DNA of 64,000 nucleotides, taken from positions 124,001 to 188,000 of the forward strand of contig JAMXBD010000580.1 in the NCBI GenBank assembly GCA_024138025.1, in the 5' to 3' direction. Under the pieces are notes generated by a model. That model worked only from the letters and a program-made list of their open reading frames with translations. It was not told the DNA's origin and ran no database searches. The number at the start of each line of letters is the position of its first letter. The stretch's first letter is position 1. A program made the position numbers and the translations under genes. Of the stretch, positions 47,456 to 60,201 are shown piece after piece. This stretch comes from Combretum micranthum (taxonomy: Eukaryota > Streptophyta > Magnoliopsida > Myrtales > Combretaceae).

Positions 47456-50400
47456 TGTTCCTCCATTTGTTGAAAAACAACCTCGTCCTCAAGGTTGTAG
47501 TCAGAATAAATCTGATGAAAATGTGTCCAATCATCCCATGTAGTGTCTTCAACTGGTAATCTCTCCTACTGGACTAGAACCTGTTGGATAGGAGTCTGAT
47601 TTCTGAAAACAGTACGATTTCCAATAATACACTTTGGTACCAGTAAAGGATGATTGTCTACATAGTTTACTGGTAGGTCCAACGAGGGTATAGATGTCCC
47701 ATGTGCTCATTTCAAAAGATAGACATGGAAAATATTGTGAATTTAAGCCCTTTCCGGCAACTGAACTTCATAAGCCATATTACCAACCTATCTAATAACT
47801 GAAAATGGGCCATAGTAGCGTTTAGACAGTTTATGGGTATACTCTTTTGATACTGAGATTTGTTTGTATGGTTGTAACTTTACAAAAACCATATCTCCTG
47901 GTACAAAATGTTCCTCCACTCTATGTTTGTCAGTAAATTGCTTCATCCTCTGTTGTGCCCGTTGTAAATTAGATTTCAACTGAGCTAGCATCTGATCTCT
48001 GTTAATAAGCTCCTGTTCCACAGCATGAACTTGAGTATCCCCCTTTATATAAGTGGTCAATGTTGGTACTGGTTTGCCATAGACAACTTCAAAGGGAGTA
48101 AATTGAGAACCACTATGCACTGATGTATTGTATGCAAATTCTGCCTAGGGAAGATACTGAACCCAAGTATGAGGAGCCTCCATAGCAAAACATCTGAGAT
48201 ATTGTTGAATAGTTCTGTTGAGGACCTCCATCTGTCCATCCGTTTGTGGGTGATAGGAACTACTCATAGATAGCTTTGTCCCACTCAGTCGAAAAGCTCC
48301 TGCCAAAAATGACTAAGGAAAACTGAATCTCTGTCAGATAAAATTCTCTTGGGAATTCTATGTAATCTAACCACCATGTTAATAAACAATGTGGCTACTT
48401 TAGCTACAGTAAAATGTTGAGTCAAAGGCCCAATGTGACAATATTTAGACAGTCTGTCCACAACCACACAAATGACAGTGTATCCTTGAGACTTAGGCAA
48501 GCAAGTAATAAAGTCCATGGAAATGTCGTCCCAAATGAGATCAAGAATAGGAAGTGGAGATAGTAATCCTATCGGAAACCTTGTAGCATATTTAATATGC
48601 TGACATACTTGGCATTGTCTGACATATTCAGCCACAGATGCCCTCATTCTCGACCAGTAGAAATCCGCTGCTAATCGTCTGTATGTTTTCTCCCTTCCAA
48701 AATGCCCTGCAGTAGGTGATGAATGGTACTCTTGTAATAATTGTGGGATCAAGTTGGATTGAGGCACCAGAAAAAGCCGATTATGAAAATACAAGAGACC
48801 ATTTGTCCACTGTAGGTGCCATTTAAGTGATTGTCCCTGACCCAAAGCAGTGATAATATCCTGGAATTCAGGTAAATCCTGATATTCCTGTTTCAAAGAA
48901 TCCACCAACTGAAATACAGGTCCCGATAGTGCAAGCAACTCAGATTGTTCAAATTGTCTAGAAAGTGAATCAGCAACTTGATTATCCACTCCTGATTTAT
49001 AAGTGATGGAGTAGTCGTAGCCTATCAGCTTAGCCAAGAACTTCTGTTGTTCTGGTGTCTGAATCACTTGTGTGAGAATCTCCTTCAAACTTCGATGATC
49101 CGTTCGAATTTGAAAATGAGACCCTAGCAAATACTGTCTCCATTTCTTAATGGCTTCAACCACCACAAATAACTCCCTGACATATGTAGATGTTTTTAAC
49201 ATATGTTGAGGTAGTTTCTTGCTAAAATAAGCAATGGGGTGTCCTTCTTGTAATAGGACAGCTCCTACACCTGTCCCTGATGCATCAGTTTCGACCACAA
49301 AAGTCTTAGTAAAATTTGGTAAAGCCAGAATAGGTGCAGAAATTAATGCTTCGTTAAGCTTCTGAAAAGCTGATTTGGAATTATCAGTCCACTCAAAGTT
49401 GTTCCTCTGCAACATATCTGTTAAAGGTGATGCAATAGAAGCATACCCTTTAACAAATCGTCGGTAATAACCAGATAGTCCCAAGAATGCTCGTAATTGC
49501 TTCAAATTTTTTGGTAATTCCCATTTCTGTACAGCCTTAACCTTCTGAGGGTCAGGAGCCACTCCTTCGCATGATACCACATGTCTTAAATACTCAATCA
49601 TAGAAACTCCAAAAGAGCATTTACTTTTCTTAAGGAAAAAGGTATTATCCAGCAATATCTATAATACCAATGATAAATGCTCGACATGTGACTCCACAGT
49701 ACAGCTATATATGAGGATGTCGTCAAAAAAAATAATGACGAATTTCCTTTAAAATGGCCGAAAAATAGAATTCATGATGGATTAGAATGTTGCTGGTGCA
49801 TTACTTAATCCAAAAGGCATTACCCGAAATTGGTAATGTCCTTCATGTGTCCTGAATGCTGTCTTCTCAATGTCTTCCTGATGCATCCGAATCTGGTGAT
49901 AACCAGCTCGTAAATCCAATTTTGAATAGAAACAGGCCCCATGTAATTCATCGAACAATTCATCAATAGTTGGTATTGGAAATTGATCCTTAACTGTTAC
50001 TTGATTAAGAGCCCTGTAATCTATACAGAATCGCTAACTCCCATCCTTTTTCTTCACCAATGAAACTGGAGAAGAGTAAGGACTATTGCTAAGCTCAATA
50101 ATCCCCTGATTCAACATATCCTGAACTTGCTTTTCAATCTCATTTTTCTGGAAGTGTGGGTAGCGATATGGTTTAACATTAACTGGTGGAGTTCCATTCA
50201 CCAAATGAATTCGATGTTGCACTGACCAAAGAGGAGGCAATGATGATGGCTCCTCAAATATTCGAGAATATTTGCCTAATACTTGTTCAATGCAAGCACT
50301 ACGGGTGAAATTCTGTGAAGGACGAGTATCCAATAGCAGAGCCTCAACTTGCAAGCAAAATAAAATGCTATCTGAGGATATCATACGTTTGAGTTGGTGA

Positions 50401-50838
50401 AAGGAAATATTGTCCACATTGGCAGATTGCCCAGTTAATGTAACATTCATACCTTGCTTCCTAAACTGCATGACAGATTGCCTATAATCAGTGGTAATTG
50501 GTCCTAGGTTCTGAAGCCATTGAACCCTTAGAACAAATTAGCACCATGGATAGGAAAAATGTAGAATGTATCCACAAAGGAACACCCCTGAATTTGTACA
50601 GTCACATCCTCACATTTGCCTGACAAACCAATGATCTCCATTACCAGTCAAAAGTTGAAATTTAGGGGCTGAAAGAATAGTCAGACCCAAAAATTTAACC
50701 AACCGTGGTTGTAAAAAATTATGGTACTACTCGAATCCACTAAAATTGAAACTGGTTTGTGATTAATGTAACCCTGAAATTTCAATGTTTTGGGTATTGT
50801 TGCACCAGACAATGCTTGAAAACTGACAGCAGCTCTTT
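47398..50838 (-). pseudogene. pol: pol pseudogene: PR, RT, RNase H, integrase
   Basis: Decayed polyprotein gene read right to left. Protease: LVDSSST near 50729-50737, where the catalytic Asp-Ser-Gly has become Asp-Ser-Ser. RT: entry at 50034-50471 (QDMLNQGIIELSNSPYSSP), core 49656-50033 with stops, and FFDDILIY with the two catalytic Asp at 49719-49724. The open stretch 48285-49655 (456 residues) covers the end of RT, RNase H (VVETDASGTGVGAVLL) and integrase with its zinc-binding H-H-C-C region (CQVCQ) and the first two catalytic Asp (SMDF, LSDRD). A one-base loss near 48290 shifts the frame before the catalytic Glu. The C-terminal part (47788-48120 and beyond) has several stops and ends at 47400 inside the LTR. 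Several stops replace Trp or Gln codons. Confidence 0.85.
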
Positions 50839-51906
50839 CTATTTGCTCCATATAAGAAGCATTCTCTTCTGGTAACAGAAAATCCCTGCCTTAGCATCAT
50901 CACCCTCTATATCATCCTCTTCTAATAACAGTAAGAATCTTGCTTTACATTTAAGATTTTTATTATATTTTTCATCACAGTTATAACATAAACCCTGTTC
51001 ACGGCGTGTATTCATTTCTTTCCTAATAAGTGTTCGAACAGGTAAGGAATGTTTGGTTGGAACCATGGTTTTAGTAGTAGATAAATTTGATGTGTTTGAA
51101 GCACTAGATGAAGGAAAAGAATTTTTTAGAAATTGGATAGGTTTGGAAGAATTGACAGGAGATGTATTATGGTATGTTTTGTAAGGAGAAAAATCATTGA
51201 ACTTGGCTTCATACATTTTAGCTAAGTCAATAGCTTGCATTAAGGACGAGGGTTTAGCAACTTGCAATTCTCGACGAATATGCAACTTAAGGCTAAAAAT
51301 GAAACAAGATAGTAAGAATGATTCAGATAAACCAATTACCTGATTCAATAGTGCTTCAAACTCATATTGAAATTGTGCTACTAATCCTTGTTGTTTAAGT
51401 TTGAACGGATCTCCCTGAGGATCATCGTATTGGGAAGGACCAAATCTGGCTTCCAAGGCAAGCAAGAAAGCGCGCCAAGTAGTAATGTGATTGTTCAACT
51501 GCATCTACCCATACCACTCTGAGGTTGTATCATCTATAGCAAATGATGAGATAAGTAATCTCTGAGATTCTTCGACTTTATAAAAGTTGAAAAATTGTTC
51601 CGCGGTAAAAATCCATTTCTTGACACCCTGTCCAGAAAATTTTGGAAGTTCTATCTTGATATTCTTTGCAATATTGTCTGAAAATCCAGAAAATGATAAC
51701 TCAGTAGTAGTATTCGATGGAGATTCCCCAGGTTTATGAGTTTGATTCAATTGTAATTCCATAGATTCCATTCTTTTTGATAATTCTTGAAGAACAGATC
51801 GAGAATGTTGTTTAGATTGATTTTGTTGTTGTTGAATAGCAAGAAACATTGCTTTAACTGACTCCATATATGATGGATTTTCTTGAGATCTTGTTCTAGG
51901 CACCAT
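50839..51906 (-). pseudogene. gag: gag pseudogene of nested element
   Basis: Two frames, 51505-51906 and 50839-51504, form one gag split by a single TAG at 51505 in the place of a Trp codon. The start is the ATG at 51906, 22 nt inside the 5' LTR boundary. The first part has a coiled-coil-like glutamine-rich region and KIELPKFSGQ; the second has TWRAFLLALEARFGPSQYDD, FLLSCFIFSLK and a degenerate knuckle CYNCDEKYNKNLKC without its histidine. These are the usual landmarks of Reina/Tekay-type gag. Confidence 0.8.
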
Positions 51907-51909
51907 AAG

Positions 51910-51927
51910 GAAGATGAGAGCACCAAC
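51910..51927 (-). promoter_or_regulatory. Candidate primer-binding site of nested element
   Basis: The minus strand reads TTGGTGCTCTCATC right after the 5' LTR. It is not the initiator-Met type seen in families A and B. I cannot assign the tRNA from sequence alone. Confidence 0.4.
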
Positions 51928-51928
51928 T

Positions 51929-52343
51929 TGTTAGGAATAAGGCCCGGTCCAAACTTACAAACCCTAACCCTCACGTTTGTTGATAATACACTGGATGTAA
52001 TTCCCTGTCGTGTATGTTTTCTTCCCTTAAATTTCTCTAACTCTCTTTCGTGTATGTTTTTGCAGGTAGTGGGTGTAAGAATGTTAGCGTTTTCGAGAAG
52101 CCACTCTCCTTAACTCAACAGAGTATTTCTGGGGTTGTAATTTGCATACCCCTTTCTTATTTCATTCATGTATTTATACTCTTGTGAATACTGGTTGTTA
52201 CACGTATTTGTTGCGTAACTAACTATAGTTACATGTGATTACAAATCTGTTATTTTCTAATTACATGCTATATTTATGTTACATTCTAGTTTGTGATGTA
52301 ATCTCTAAGCCAGGCTGGCTTCTTCCTTCCTCGATCCCTAACA
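51929..52343 (-). repeat. 5' LTR of nested element
   Basis: A 415-bp LTR with intact TGTTAGG...CCTAACA ends. It is shorter than its partner by about 68 bp and differs by many substitutions, so the insertion is not recent. Confidence 0.9.
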
Positions 52344-52348
52344 GCTTA
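52344..52348 (+). repeat. Target-site duplication GCTTA (right)
   Basis: Exact match to 46968-46972. Confidence 0.9.
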
Positions 52349-52901
52349 TGTGATTGGTGCATTCTCATATGATTGTTTAAATACTTGTTTGAATTATGGA
52401 AATGTTTTGTGGATGCGGGTTATCTCACTAAGCTAGTTTTGCTTATACCCCTATAGTTTTTTGTTACAGTATGAATACTTATGGTTGGCATCAAGGAGCC
52501 CCGTTTGTCAGGTATGAGCCAAAGCTACTAGGAGTTTTTGGGAGAAGTTATATGTATTTAGTTTTGAACATAGATTTCTAAGAAAAATCTATATAGTAGG
52601 CTTAAGTTATAATTATGAATATTTTGATGATGGCATAGTTAAACAAGACTATTTAGAATAAGGGAATGCCCCTAAGAAGTTGTAAGAAATTATTATTCAA
52701 ATGAATATTTCATGTTTATTTATAAGTTCTTGTATGCTTTTATTATTTACTTAAATGTAATAACCCTGTAAGTCTCCTATTATCTTGGAAGCACACCTTG
52801 CATGTGATACAAAGCTCCTGCATGACTAAGGTTATCATTCATTAACTTTAATATTATGTACGGCGGACTGCCACATTCAAGGTACCCTCCGAGGTGTGAC
52901 A
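52349..52901 (+). repeat. D-type LTR fragment, 3' end
   Basis: Continues the LTR from 46972 and ends in the common module (GGCGGACTGCCACATTCAAG, then GAGGTGTGACA). No PBS follows; the next base starts an integrase fragment. The LTR is therefore either a truncated solo LTR inserted in pol or joined to it by deletion. Confidence 0.7.
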
Positions 52902-53705
52902 AGCATGGCTTATCACCCCCAAACTGATGGATAATCGGAATAGACAATCTAAACCTTAGAGGACATGTTGTGTGCTTATGTTATGGAATTCAAAGGAAGC
53001 TGGGATGCTCATTTGCTGCTAATATAGTTTGCCTATAACAACAGCTACCACTCTACTATACAAATGTCGCCATATGAAGCTTTGTATGGACGACACTGTA
53101 GGTCGCCTTTATTTTGGGATGATATGGAGAAGCTCTCTATTAGGCCAGATTTAGTGCAAGATGCAATAGAAAAAGTAAGAATAATCCGATAACCAATGAA
53201 AGAGGCCCAAGATAAACAGAAAAGCTGGGCATATCAAAGAAGGCAAGTTCTTGAATTTCAAGTAAGAGACCATGTGTATTTAGAGATAAATCCAATCAAG
53301 AGTATACATTGAGTATGCTCACAAGGAAAATTGAGCCCATGGTACATTGGACCTTTCAGAGTGCTTGAACGAGTTAGAGATTTAGCTTATCGCTTAGCTT
53401 TGCTACCAAACCTGTCGATAGTACACAATGTGTTTCATGTAACAATCTTATGTATGCATGTAACAAATCCAAATCGAGTAGTGGTGTTAGAGTCAATGTT
53501 GCTAAAGGAGAACCTCACTTATGAGGAACACCCGATACAAATCTTGGATCAAAATGTCCAAAAGCCACGGAATAAGGAGATCAAATATGTCAAAGTCCTT
53601 TGGAGGAATCACACCTATGATGAGGCAACTTAGGAGGCTAAAGATGAGATCCGACGCAAATACCCGAACCTATTCAAAGAATCAGGTACGATAGTCAAGT
53701 TGTGA
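52902..53705 (+). pseudogene. pol: Integrase C-terminus with chromodomain, family D (partial)
   Basis: Remnant of the last third of a chromovirus integrase. It starts inside the catalytic core at AYHPQTDG, just before the catalytic Glu, and continues through FAYNNSYHS, YEALYGR, the GKLSPWYIGPFRVLERV motif and the NVFHVTIL region. It ends with a chromodomain-like segment (VKVLWRNHTYDEAT and RRKYPNLF) and a stop at 53703. The piece 53331-53633 is open. Stops at 52930, 53169 and 53631 replace Gln, Arg or Trp codons, as C-to-T decay would do. The chromodomain directs integration to certain chromatin. The fit is best to the Tekay/Del type of plant chromoviruses. Everything upstream of integrase is missing. 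Confidence 0.8.
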
Positions 53706-53721
53706 GGACAAAGCTTTCTTT

Positions 53722-53733
53722 AAGGAAGGTAGG
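53722..53733 (+). promoter_or_regulatory. Polypurine tract, family D
   Basis: AAGGAAGGTAGG before the LTR start. The preceding GAGGACAAAGCTTTCTTT differs from the family A junction by one base. Confidence 0.8.
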
Positions 53734-53734
53734 T

Positions 53735-54055
53735 TGTAAGCCCCTAGATTTTTCGATATATATATATATATAGTAAACCCTAAGAAATGGAAGTCAAACT
53801 AGAACCCTAAAGTTAACCTAGTTCTATGTTTAGTCTAGTGAATCTAGATCCAGCAATACTATGTTCTTAACTCTTAAACAATGGAATTGAGATAATTGTG
53901 GATATCGATTCGTAATAATATAAGAAAGCTTAATTATATTCGTTAATTTTTAGTGAATTTTGGATCCGAATGGGATCAGTTTTCGAAAACCGTGCCCCAA
54001 TACACCAAATAGTGAAAATATTATGACAATACCATTAGACTCGTAAGAATATAAG
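53735..54055 (+). repeat. Family D 3' LTR, first part
   Basis: Starts TGTAAGCCCCTAG directly after the polypurine tract. It resembles the start of the A LTR (GGAAGTCAAAC, then TTCGAAAACCGTGCCC). An (AT)n run lies at 53757-53772. It is interrupted after ATAAG and resumes at 59819. Confidence 0.8.
54051..54055 (+). repeat. Target-site duplication ATAAG (left)
   Basis: Repeated at 59814-59818. The D LTR homology continues cleanly across the insertion: in A LTRs the same place reads ATATAAG then TTTTCCAAAAATATC, and here CTTTTCAAAAATATC follows the right copy. Confidence 0.8.
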
Positions 54056-57000
54056 TATCACGACCTTAATATGGGGGCGTAGTAGGATTTATCTAAAGCT
54101 ATCATATCACGTGTGCACCAGTAACATGAGAGTTGTCTTGTAAGTCAAAGTGTACAAGACTCTATTATTTTATCAACATTTATCATATAAATAATATATT
54201 ATATTACTGGAGTTCAACTATGGGATCCGATTTTCCAATTTCTACCAAGATCGCAGAGAATTGGTATCCCCTACCAAATAGTGAAAATGAGTTACAAACT
54301 ATAACTTACAAATTTCAATATTATAAAATTTTTCTAGTTTACATTCTAAGTTTATCATATCCTATATTTCTATCTTCAATAGAGTTTGTCGGAGAAGCTC
54401 TCTTCATACGTTCCTAGCCCAATCCCAGCTAGTATTAATCCTGCACAAAAACTGTTGGGAGATTAGCGAACCACGAGCTCAGTGAGATAACTTGACCAGA
54501 CCACACATCAACCAATAACAAACAAGTATAATTATCAATCATATGCAATGCAACAATCAATCATATGCACATTACAAGCTTGGATGATCTAGAATCCAAA
54601 GTAGGATGAAGATTTATGCCCTCTCATCGGGGTTGAAGGAACTCGATACTATGGCCCACCTACCCAGGAGAAACTAAGTATACAGGAAAGCCACGATCCT
54701 CATTGTAGTTATCTCTTTATACTTTAGGCATTCAATTCATGTTTTAAACCTTAAAAACTTCACTAAGTATTAGTCATTTCATAGTGATACCATGGCCAGC
54801 GTCCTTTGTTACCAGTTAGTTCCCATGGAACCGATAGAACAAAGGTAATCTTGTGTAGAACTTATAGCCTCTTGCCTAGAAAAACCAAGCATTACCAGAG
54901 AACCAAAATACTAACACGTAGTAGGCTGCCACATCTCCAAATGCGGTTTATGCAAATCATGCAATGCATGTCCGTTTCATTTATAGTACTAGTAGTTGCT
55001 AATCAAGTTTAAGGCGATCACATTATTTACAAACAATCATCAACATGCTTCATACAATATTTATCATACAATAGAATTATCACTTATATTATGGTAATTT
55101 ATCATTCAATCATACACCACGCATCACGCATTATACCCAATCTCGCATGCATAACAATTGAATATATATTATTCCAAATGCAACTATACTACAAGCACAA
55201 ACAATGTGATAAAGTCAAGTAACTCACCTGTGGTCCTTTCTAAACTGTTGTATAAGCTAACGGAAGTCCGAGAATTGATCTATTTTCCTATGAAAGGAAA
55301 TAACAGAGATTCATTATTGGACTATTTCTGTAAGAGAAGTCTTCCTAGAATCAAAGGCCCTGATCTCAATTTTTGTATATTAGACTAAGCTCGTTATATT
55401 AATTATTGTATCGTTAAATAATTTATTTGAATCCTTATAGGTGCCTAACTATTCCATATCGGTAATTGATTTAGTTTTTATTAAAGTTTTAATCCCTATA
55501 GTAAAGAATATTTATCGGTTATTTATTTTCATTTTGCTTTCCTTGAATTTAGTTCCTATTTATATTTTTATTTAAGGGGTTTGTCTTTTTCTTAAGTTCT
55601 ACTGCTTTTAGTAGAAGATTTTTATTTATTAATTCTTTGCCTATCAACAGTATCTGTCTCTTAAATTAATATTTTTATTTATTTAAGGGTATGTTCTAGT
55701 ATTTACATCTTTCAAAAATTATAAAATCGTATGTCTATGGAGTTTAGATATATCAACTTTTTATTATACTTCAATTTTATTTTTATTGCAAAACAAGCTA
55801 AGTTTAATAATATGATGTTACTAGTAATAATAATTTTGAAATGTTAATATCAATATTAGAAATAAATACAAGTAAAATAATAACAACAATTTTCATACTA
55901 TTAGTAAATAATGTTATTAGTAACAAAAATGATAATAGAATTGATGACAATATAAGTATAGTGACATTAACGTAAATAATAACAATATTGATAATCCTAA
56001 TGATTCTTGATGAAAATATCAATAATGTTAAATATTATAATCAGTAGTAATGATAATAGTAATAATCATAATCATATTAATAGGAATAATAGTAGCTTTA
56101 ATATTGATTTATTCAGAGTGAAAATCGAGTGAATTTCTAGTTTGTGATTTCTTATTCGTTTTAAATCAAATTTCACTGTGTAAATAGTCAATTCGATAGT
56201 ATTCTTCAAGTGATTTCTAGTAGTGGAATTATTTTTAAGAAAAGAGACTTGTATAAATTTTTAAATTTATGAAACACTTGCACAGGTTTCAAGTGAATCA
56301 TGATAACTGTAGTCAAAATTTGTTTTGATGATATCTAACTCATTTCTAGCCTATTTTTGATGAATAAATAGCCTTTTCATAGTATTTTCTGAGTAAAATC
56401 TATTAGTAGTGTTGTTTTTATTAAAAAAGATCATTAAGGGGGCGAAAAATGCAAGAACAACTCGCTCTGTCCATGTAAATCTGACAGCAAGGTTTCAATT
56501 TTTGTTTTTATAATATCTAATTCGTTTCTTATCCGTTTTTAACAAATAAATAGTCAATTTCATAGGATTTTCCGTGATATTTCCATTGGTAGGGTCACTT
56601 TTGGCTTATAATAAACACATCACTATAGTTTATTCAATCTTCTTAGTCATTTACATGAGTTATTTTAGTCTTGTTGTAGTTTAGATGTGGTTTTGGTTTT
56701 TTTCCTTTCTAAGACTTGAATTTCTACACTTACAAACCTTCAAGTTGATGTATCTATATACTAAATAGTCCAAATAACATAAATATACTATTAGATTAAT
56801 CTTGATAAATTTATAAGACAAATTCCTATAAAGCAACATAACGAATATTTGAACTTAATGTAACTCTTACCTTGGTTGGATGCTAGAATGAATTTAGCTC
56901 CTCATTCTTGATGAAAATAATGAACTAAAGAGGAAGGTAAGAAGATGAGTAACTATAGAAAAATAAATAAACTAACTAAATTATCACTATCTTTACCTTA

Positions 57001-59813
57001 GGAACTTATAGTCTCTACTTGTTTCACAACTGGAATTATAGTGAGTTCATGGGCTGTTTTGATTTCTCCTTTGTGATTGTTTGAAGGGTTTAGTTTGTGT
57101 TATTAAAGAACAAGGTTTAGATGGTTGGTGAAGGTACAAAATTGTTTTACTTATCCAATTTGCTGCCACAGTAAGGATATGGATCCTTCTGTAAAGGTTG
57201 GTTTTTGATAATTTTCAGAGCAGACTTTATGGCCTTTTGAGAGAGGTGTTTATGGTGTTTATTATCTGGTTCTTTAGGCTAATATGTAGATGTTATTTAG
57301 GGTTATAAGTTGAAAAAAATTTGGGAATAAAATCGTGCAAGACAGAGATCTAAATAGTGATGTATTGCTGCAATTTCGGATGGCTTGTTTGAAGTTGAGT
57401 TTTAAGGAGTTGTTTTGGAGCGATTTTTATGGAGATTTTTGGGCTGGTGAGGGCGTTTTTTTGGAGTTGGTTTTCTAGTCGATTAAGGCTACTATATGTG
57501 TGTTTGATTAGGGCTTTGGTTGTACAAATTTAAAGGAATAATTTAGTGGAATTTTGGAGCTACAAGAATGTCCAGCTGCTGTTTCTTCCTCCTCTGTTGC
57601 AGCTGTCTTCATCAATGGATTACATGGCTGTTTTGGACATATTTTCTTTGTTCAAATTCTACTTAATTACTGAGGCTTGAAGTGTCAATTTAAAGGGTTC
57701 CCATTGGTGTTTTAAAAGTAAAAAATTTCAACTTAAGCTAAACCTATATGTTTGTACAAAACAGAGTTGAATTTTGCGTGGGAGAAGGGGGGCTATTTTA
57801 CGGAAATGTTGGACCATATTGCAATTGAAATACAAGTTGAATTGAGTTGGAATTGTTATGCATTTAATTTTGATCTTATGTGTGGTTTATAGATTAGTTG
57901 AGGAGTCTTTTTCAAGTTGAATTTGGGAGCTCAAAATCGGTGTAAATTGGAGCCGAAATTCTCCCTGCTATACCATGATTTGGGTTGCTGCAGCTAAGAA
58001 TTTCAAACTTTGTTCCACTAAAATTCAAGCTTCAATTGCAGCTGTTTTACAACTTGTTTTGATCTGAAATTTCATTGCATTTAATAAGGATTACATGTGG
58101 AGTTTTGAGATTGGTTGGAGAGTCATTTTCAAGTTGAAATTGTGTGTTTCAATTTCTTTAAACTAGCTGGACGTAATTCATATTGCAATCGACTTCCTCT
58201 TCTATCCCAACTGAGAATTGTGGACTTAATTCAGCCTATTTTGTAGCTGAGAAATCAAATTGCTGTTGTTGTACGTGAAGGATTGGTTTTGTGCATGAGA
58301 ATTATGGAAGGCTGATGCATGGAATACAACCGATAATTCCTTTCCACTATATGTGAAGGCTGATTTGCGCATGGAAAAATCTTTGGCAACCGATTCCTCT
58401 GTTTCCACGGTTCTTTCTTCTATTCCACATGAGAGTTCTATAGCATAATGCAATTTCCCATAGCTCTATTTCCAGTGTGTGCTGCTGTTCGTGATTCTTC
58501 CTTAAGGAGCAGCTACAGCTGAGCACTTCCAAATGTGCTGCCCATCCCCTATTCCAGTAATTTCCTAACGTGAAGACTCTGTTTGTGTCTTCAAATTCTG
58601 CTCCTTCGGTTTTTGTTTTTCTTTATTTATTTATTATCATCATCATCATCATATATTTAATGTTTAACCAACATTGATTTGTAAACATATACTTATAAAG
58701 ATTGGATAAGAGTTTTATCGGAGTAAAATTATCTAAGTTCCAAAATAAATTCTAGATTGTTTGTATAAATAAATTTTTAGTTTACACGATTAATTATTTT
58801 TAGTATTTTAACTTGTGTGATTAAATTTTTTAAGTTCAATAAATTAAATAAAGAACTAAGTCTTAATGACTTCAAAATTTCCTAACAAGTATAACAACGG
58901 CTTTGAAATTTTCATTTTAGATCCAGATTAATAATTATTGTTCGGTATTAGTGTCTATTGTGTATTTATAATCCTAGTAATTCATCTTTGGATTATTATT
59001 TTTACATAGATGAGTACTGTTAATAGATTATATTTTATCGAGTTTGAAATTTAGAGCTACTTCTATTCATATCTTGAATTATCCGATCAAGATACAAAAT
59101 CTCGTTTTTGGTATCTATTAAAGTTAAAGAAATTTTTATTCGAGTTTTTCAAACTAGGAATGAGTTTATTACAACTCATAGGTCTATTCTAAGATTTCTG
59201 TTGAACCATATATTTGATATTAGTTTCATATTTGCTAATTTGTTCATTTTCTAATCATGAAAATTATTAAAGGTTACATTGACAACTCATGATTTTAATT
59301 TCTAAATTCTCTAAATCATTCAATAAGACTATTGGTGTAAGTTAAATATTTTTATTTAAGATCAAAATTCTTAGATATTGATCTATTTTACCAAATATTA
59401 TGTTTTATTGTATAGGAGCTATTTATACTAATTTGTTATTAGCAACATATTTTTATCTAGGGCTACTCAATATTGCTAATAGATTAAAAATAGTTTGAAC
59501 ACTATTATTTCATTATTTAATAGATGTAGGATTTATTTTCCAAGTATTGAACTTAAGGAAAAAGAACTCAGGAATTTATATTAACAATTGGTTTATCGTT
59601 GTTATAAACTATTTGAGATCACAGAAGTTATAGTTGGTATTTCAAAATTTTTATTGGTAGAGATTATAATCAAATTCGTTCATACTTTAACATATTTAAA
59701 TCGAAAAAAAATTTGGAGTGATTTTTACTACTTGTTTCAAATATTCTATATAATCATATATTACATTTTTAGTATTTGTTAAAATTAGGTTACGTAAAAT
59801 TAAGGGGATTACA
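54056..59813 (-). mobile_element. LTR-like insertion, 5.76 kb, minus strand (probable solo LTR)
   Basis: On the minus strand it starts TGTAATCCCC (59813) and ends GTCGTGATA (54056), flanked by ATAAG. The left kilobase resembles an inverted LTR 3' half: compare 54461-54510 with 40040-40090 and 55170-55240 with 40650-40710, including a consensus donor CAG/GTGAGT near 55231. No PBS, polypurine tract or protein domain was found. The rest is AT-rich, with imperfect ~220-bp repeats at about 57850-58160 and an (ATC)n run near 58636-58651. Small ORFs (for example 55158-55388 and 58226-58453) show no family features. It could be a very long solo LTR or a composite of older fragments. Confidence 0.55.
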
Positions 59814-59818
59814 ATAAG
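59814..59818 (+). repeat. Target-site duplication ATAAG (right)
   Basis: Exact match to 54051-54055. Confidence 0.8.
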
Positions 59819-60193
59819 CTTTTCAAAAATATCAATTTTAGAATTTTTCGGTAACTAAAAATATTAGATATAGGCCGTTTACACGTATTTTCTTTACTAC
59901 CGATTTTATAATTATCTAGGCTACTATTCATAGTACTTTCTTTACTATTCATTATTATTTCACTATCTCTACTTTTTTTATACTCTATTCTTACACACTA
60001 TCATACCTATACCTTATAATTTACCTTCTCCATACAACTTTATTTACATCATGCCTTACACATTACTTCTTTTAATTACAAAACAACAAAACAAATCAAT
60101 TCCCTCTCTCTTTCCAAAGCAACCGGTTCCAACACCTCCAATTTCTTTTCTTTTCATTTTATTTTATTACATTTAGTTTTCACTCCAAAATTC

Positions 60194-60201
60194 TATAAAT
60201 A
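60194..60201 (+). promoter_or_regulatory. TATA box of family D LTR
   Basis: TATAAATA followed by CCCCCTCCC, same setting as in family A. Confidence 0.65.

Larger units (their letters stand above)
46973..52343 (-). mobile_element. Complete degenerate Ty3/gypsy element (Reina-like chromovirus?)
   Basis: A 5371-bp minus-strand element with short LTRs starting TGTTAGG and ending CCTAACA, a 5-bp TSD (GCTTA), and gag, protease, RT, RNase H and integrase in the Ty3/gypsy order. The pol frame runs into the 3' LTR. The short LTRs, the CYNCDEK-type knuckle and the FFDD form of the RT motif suggest the Reina branch of plant chromoviruses; this is judged from memory of the family. Many stops and frameshifts show that it is inactive. 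It was inserted into a D-type LTR, so it is younger than that LTR. Confidence 0.85.

Noticed and set aside
58226..58532. Small minus-strand ORFs as host genes
   Set aside because: They overlap in different frames, show no motif, and lie in a repeat-derived AT-rich insertion.
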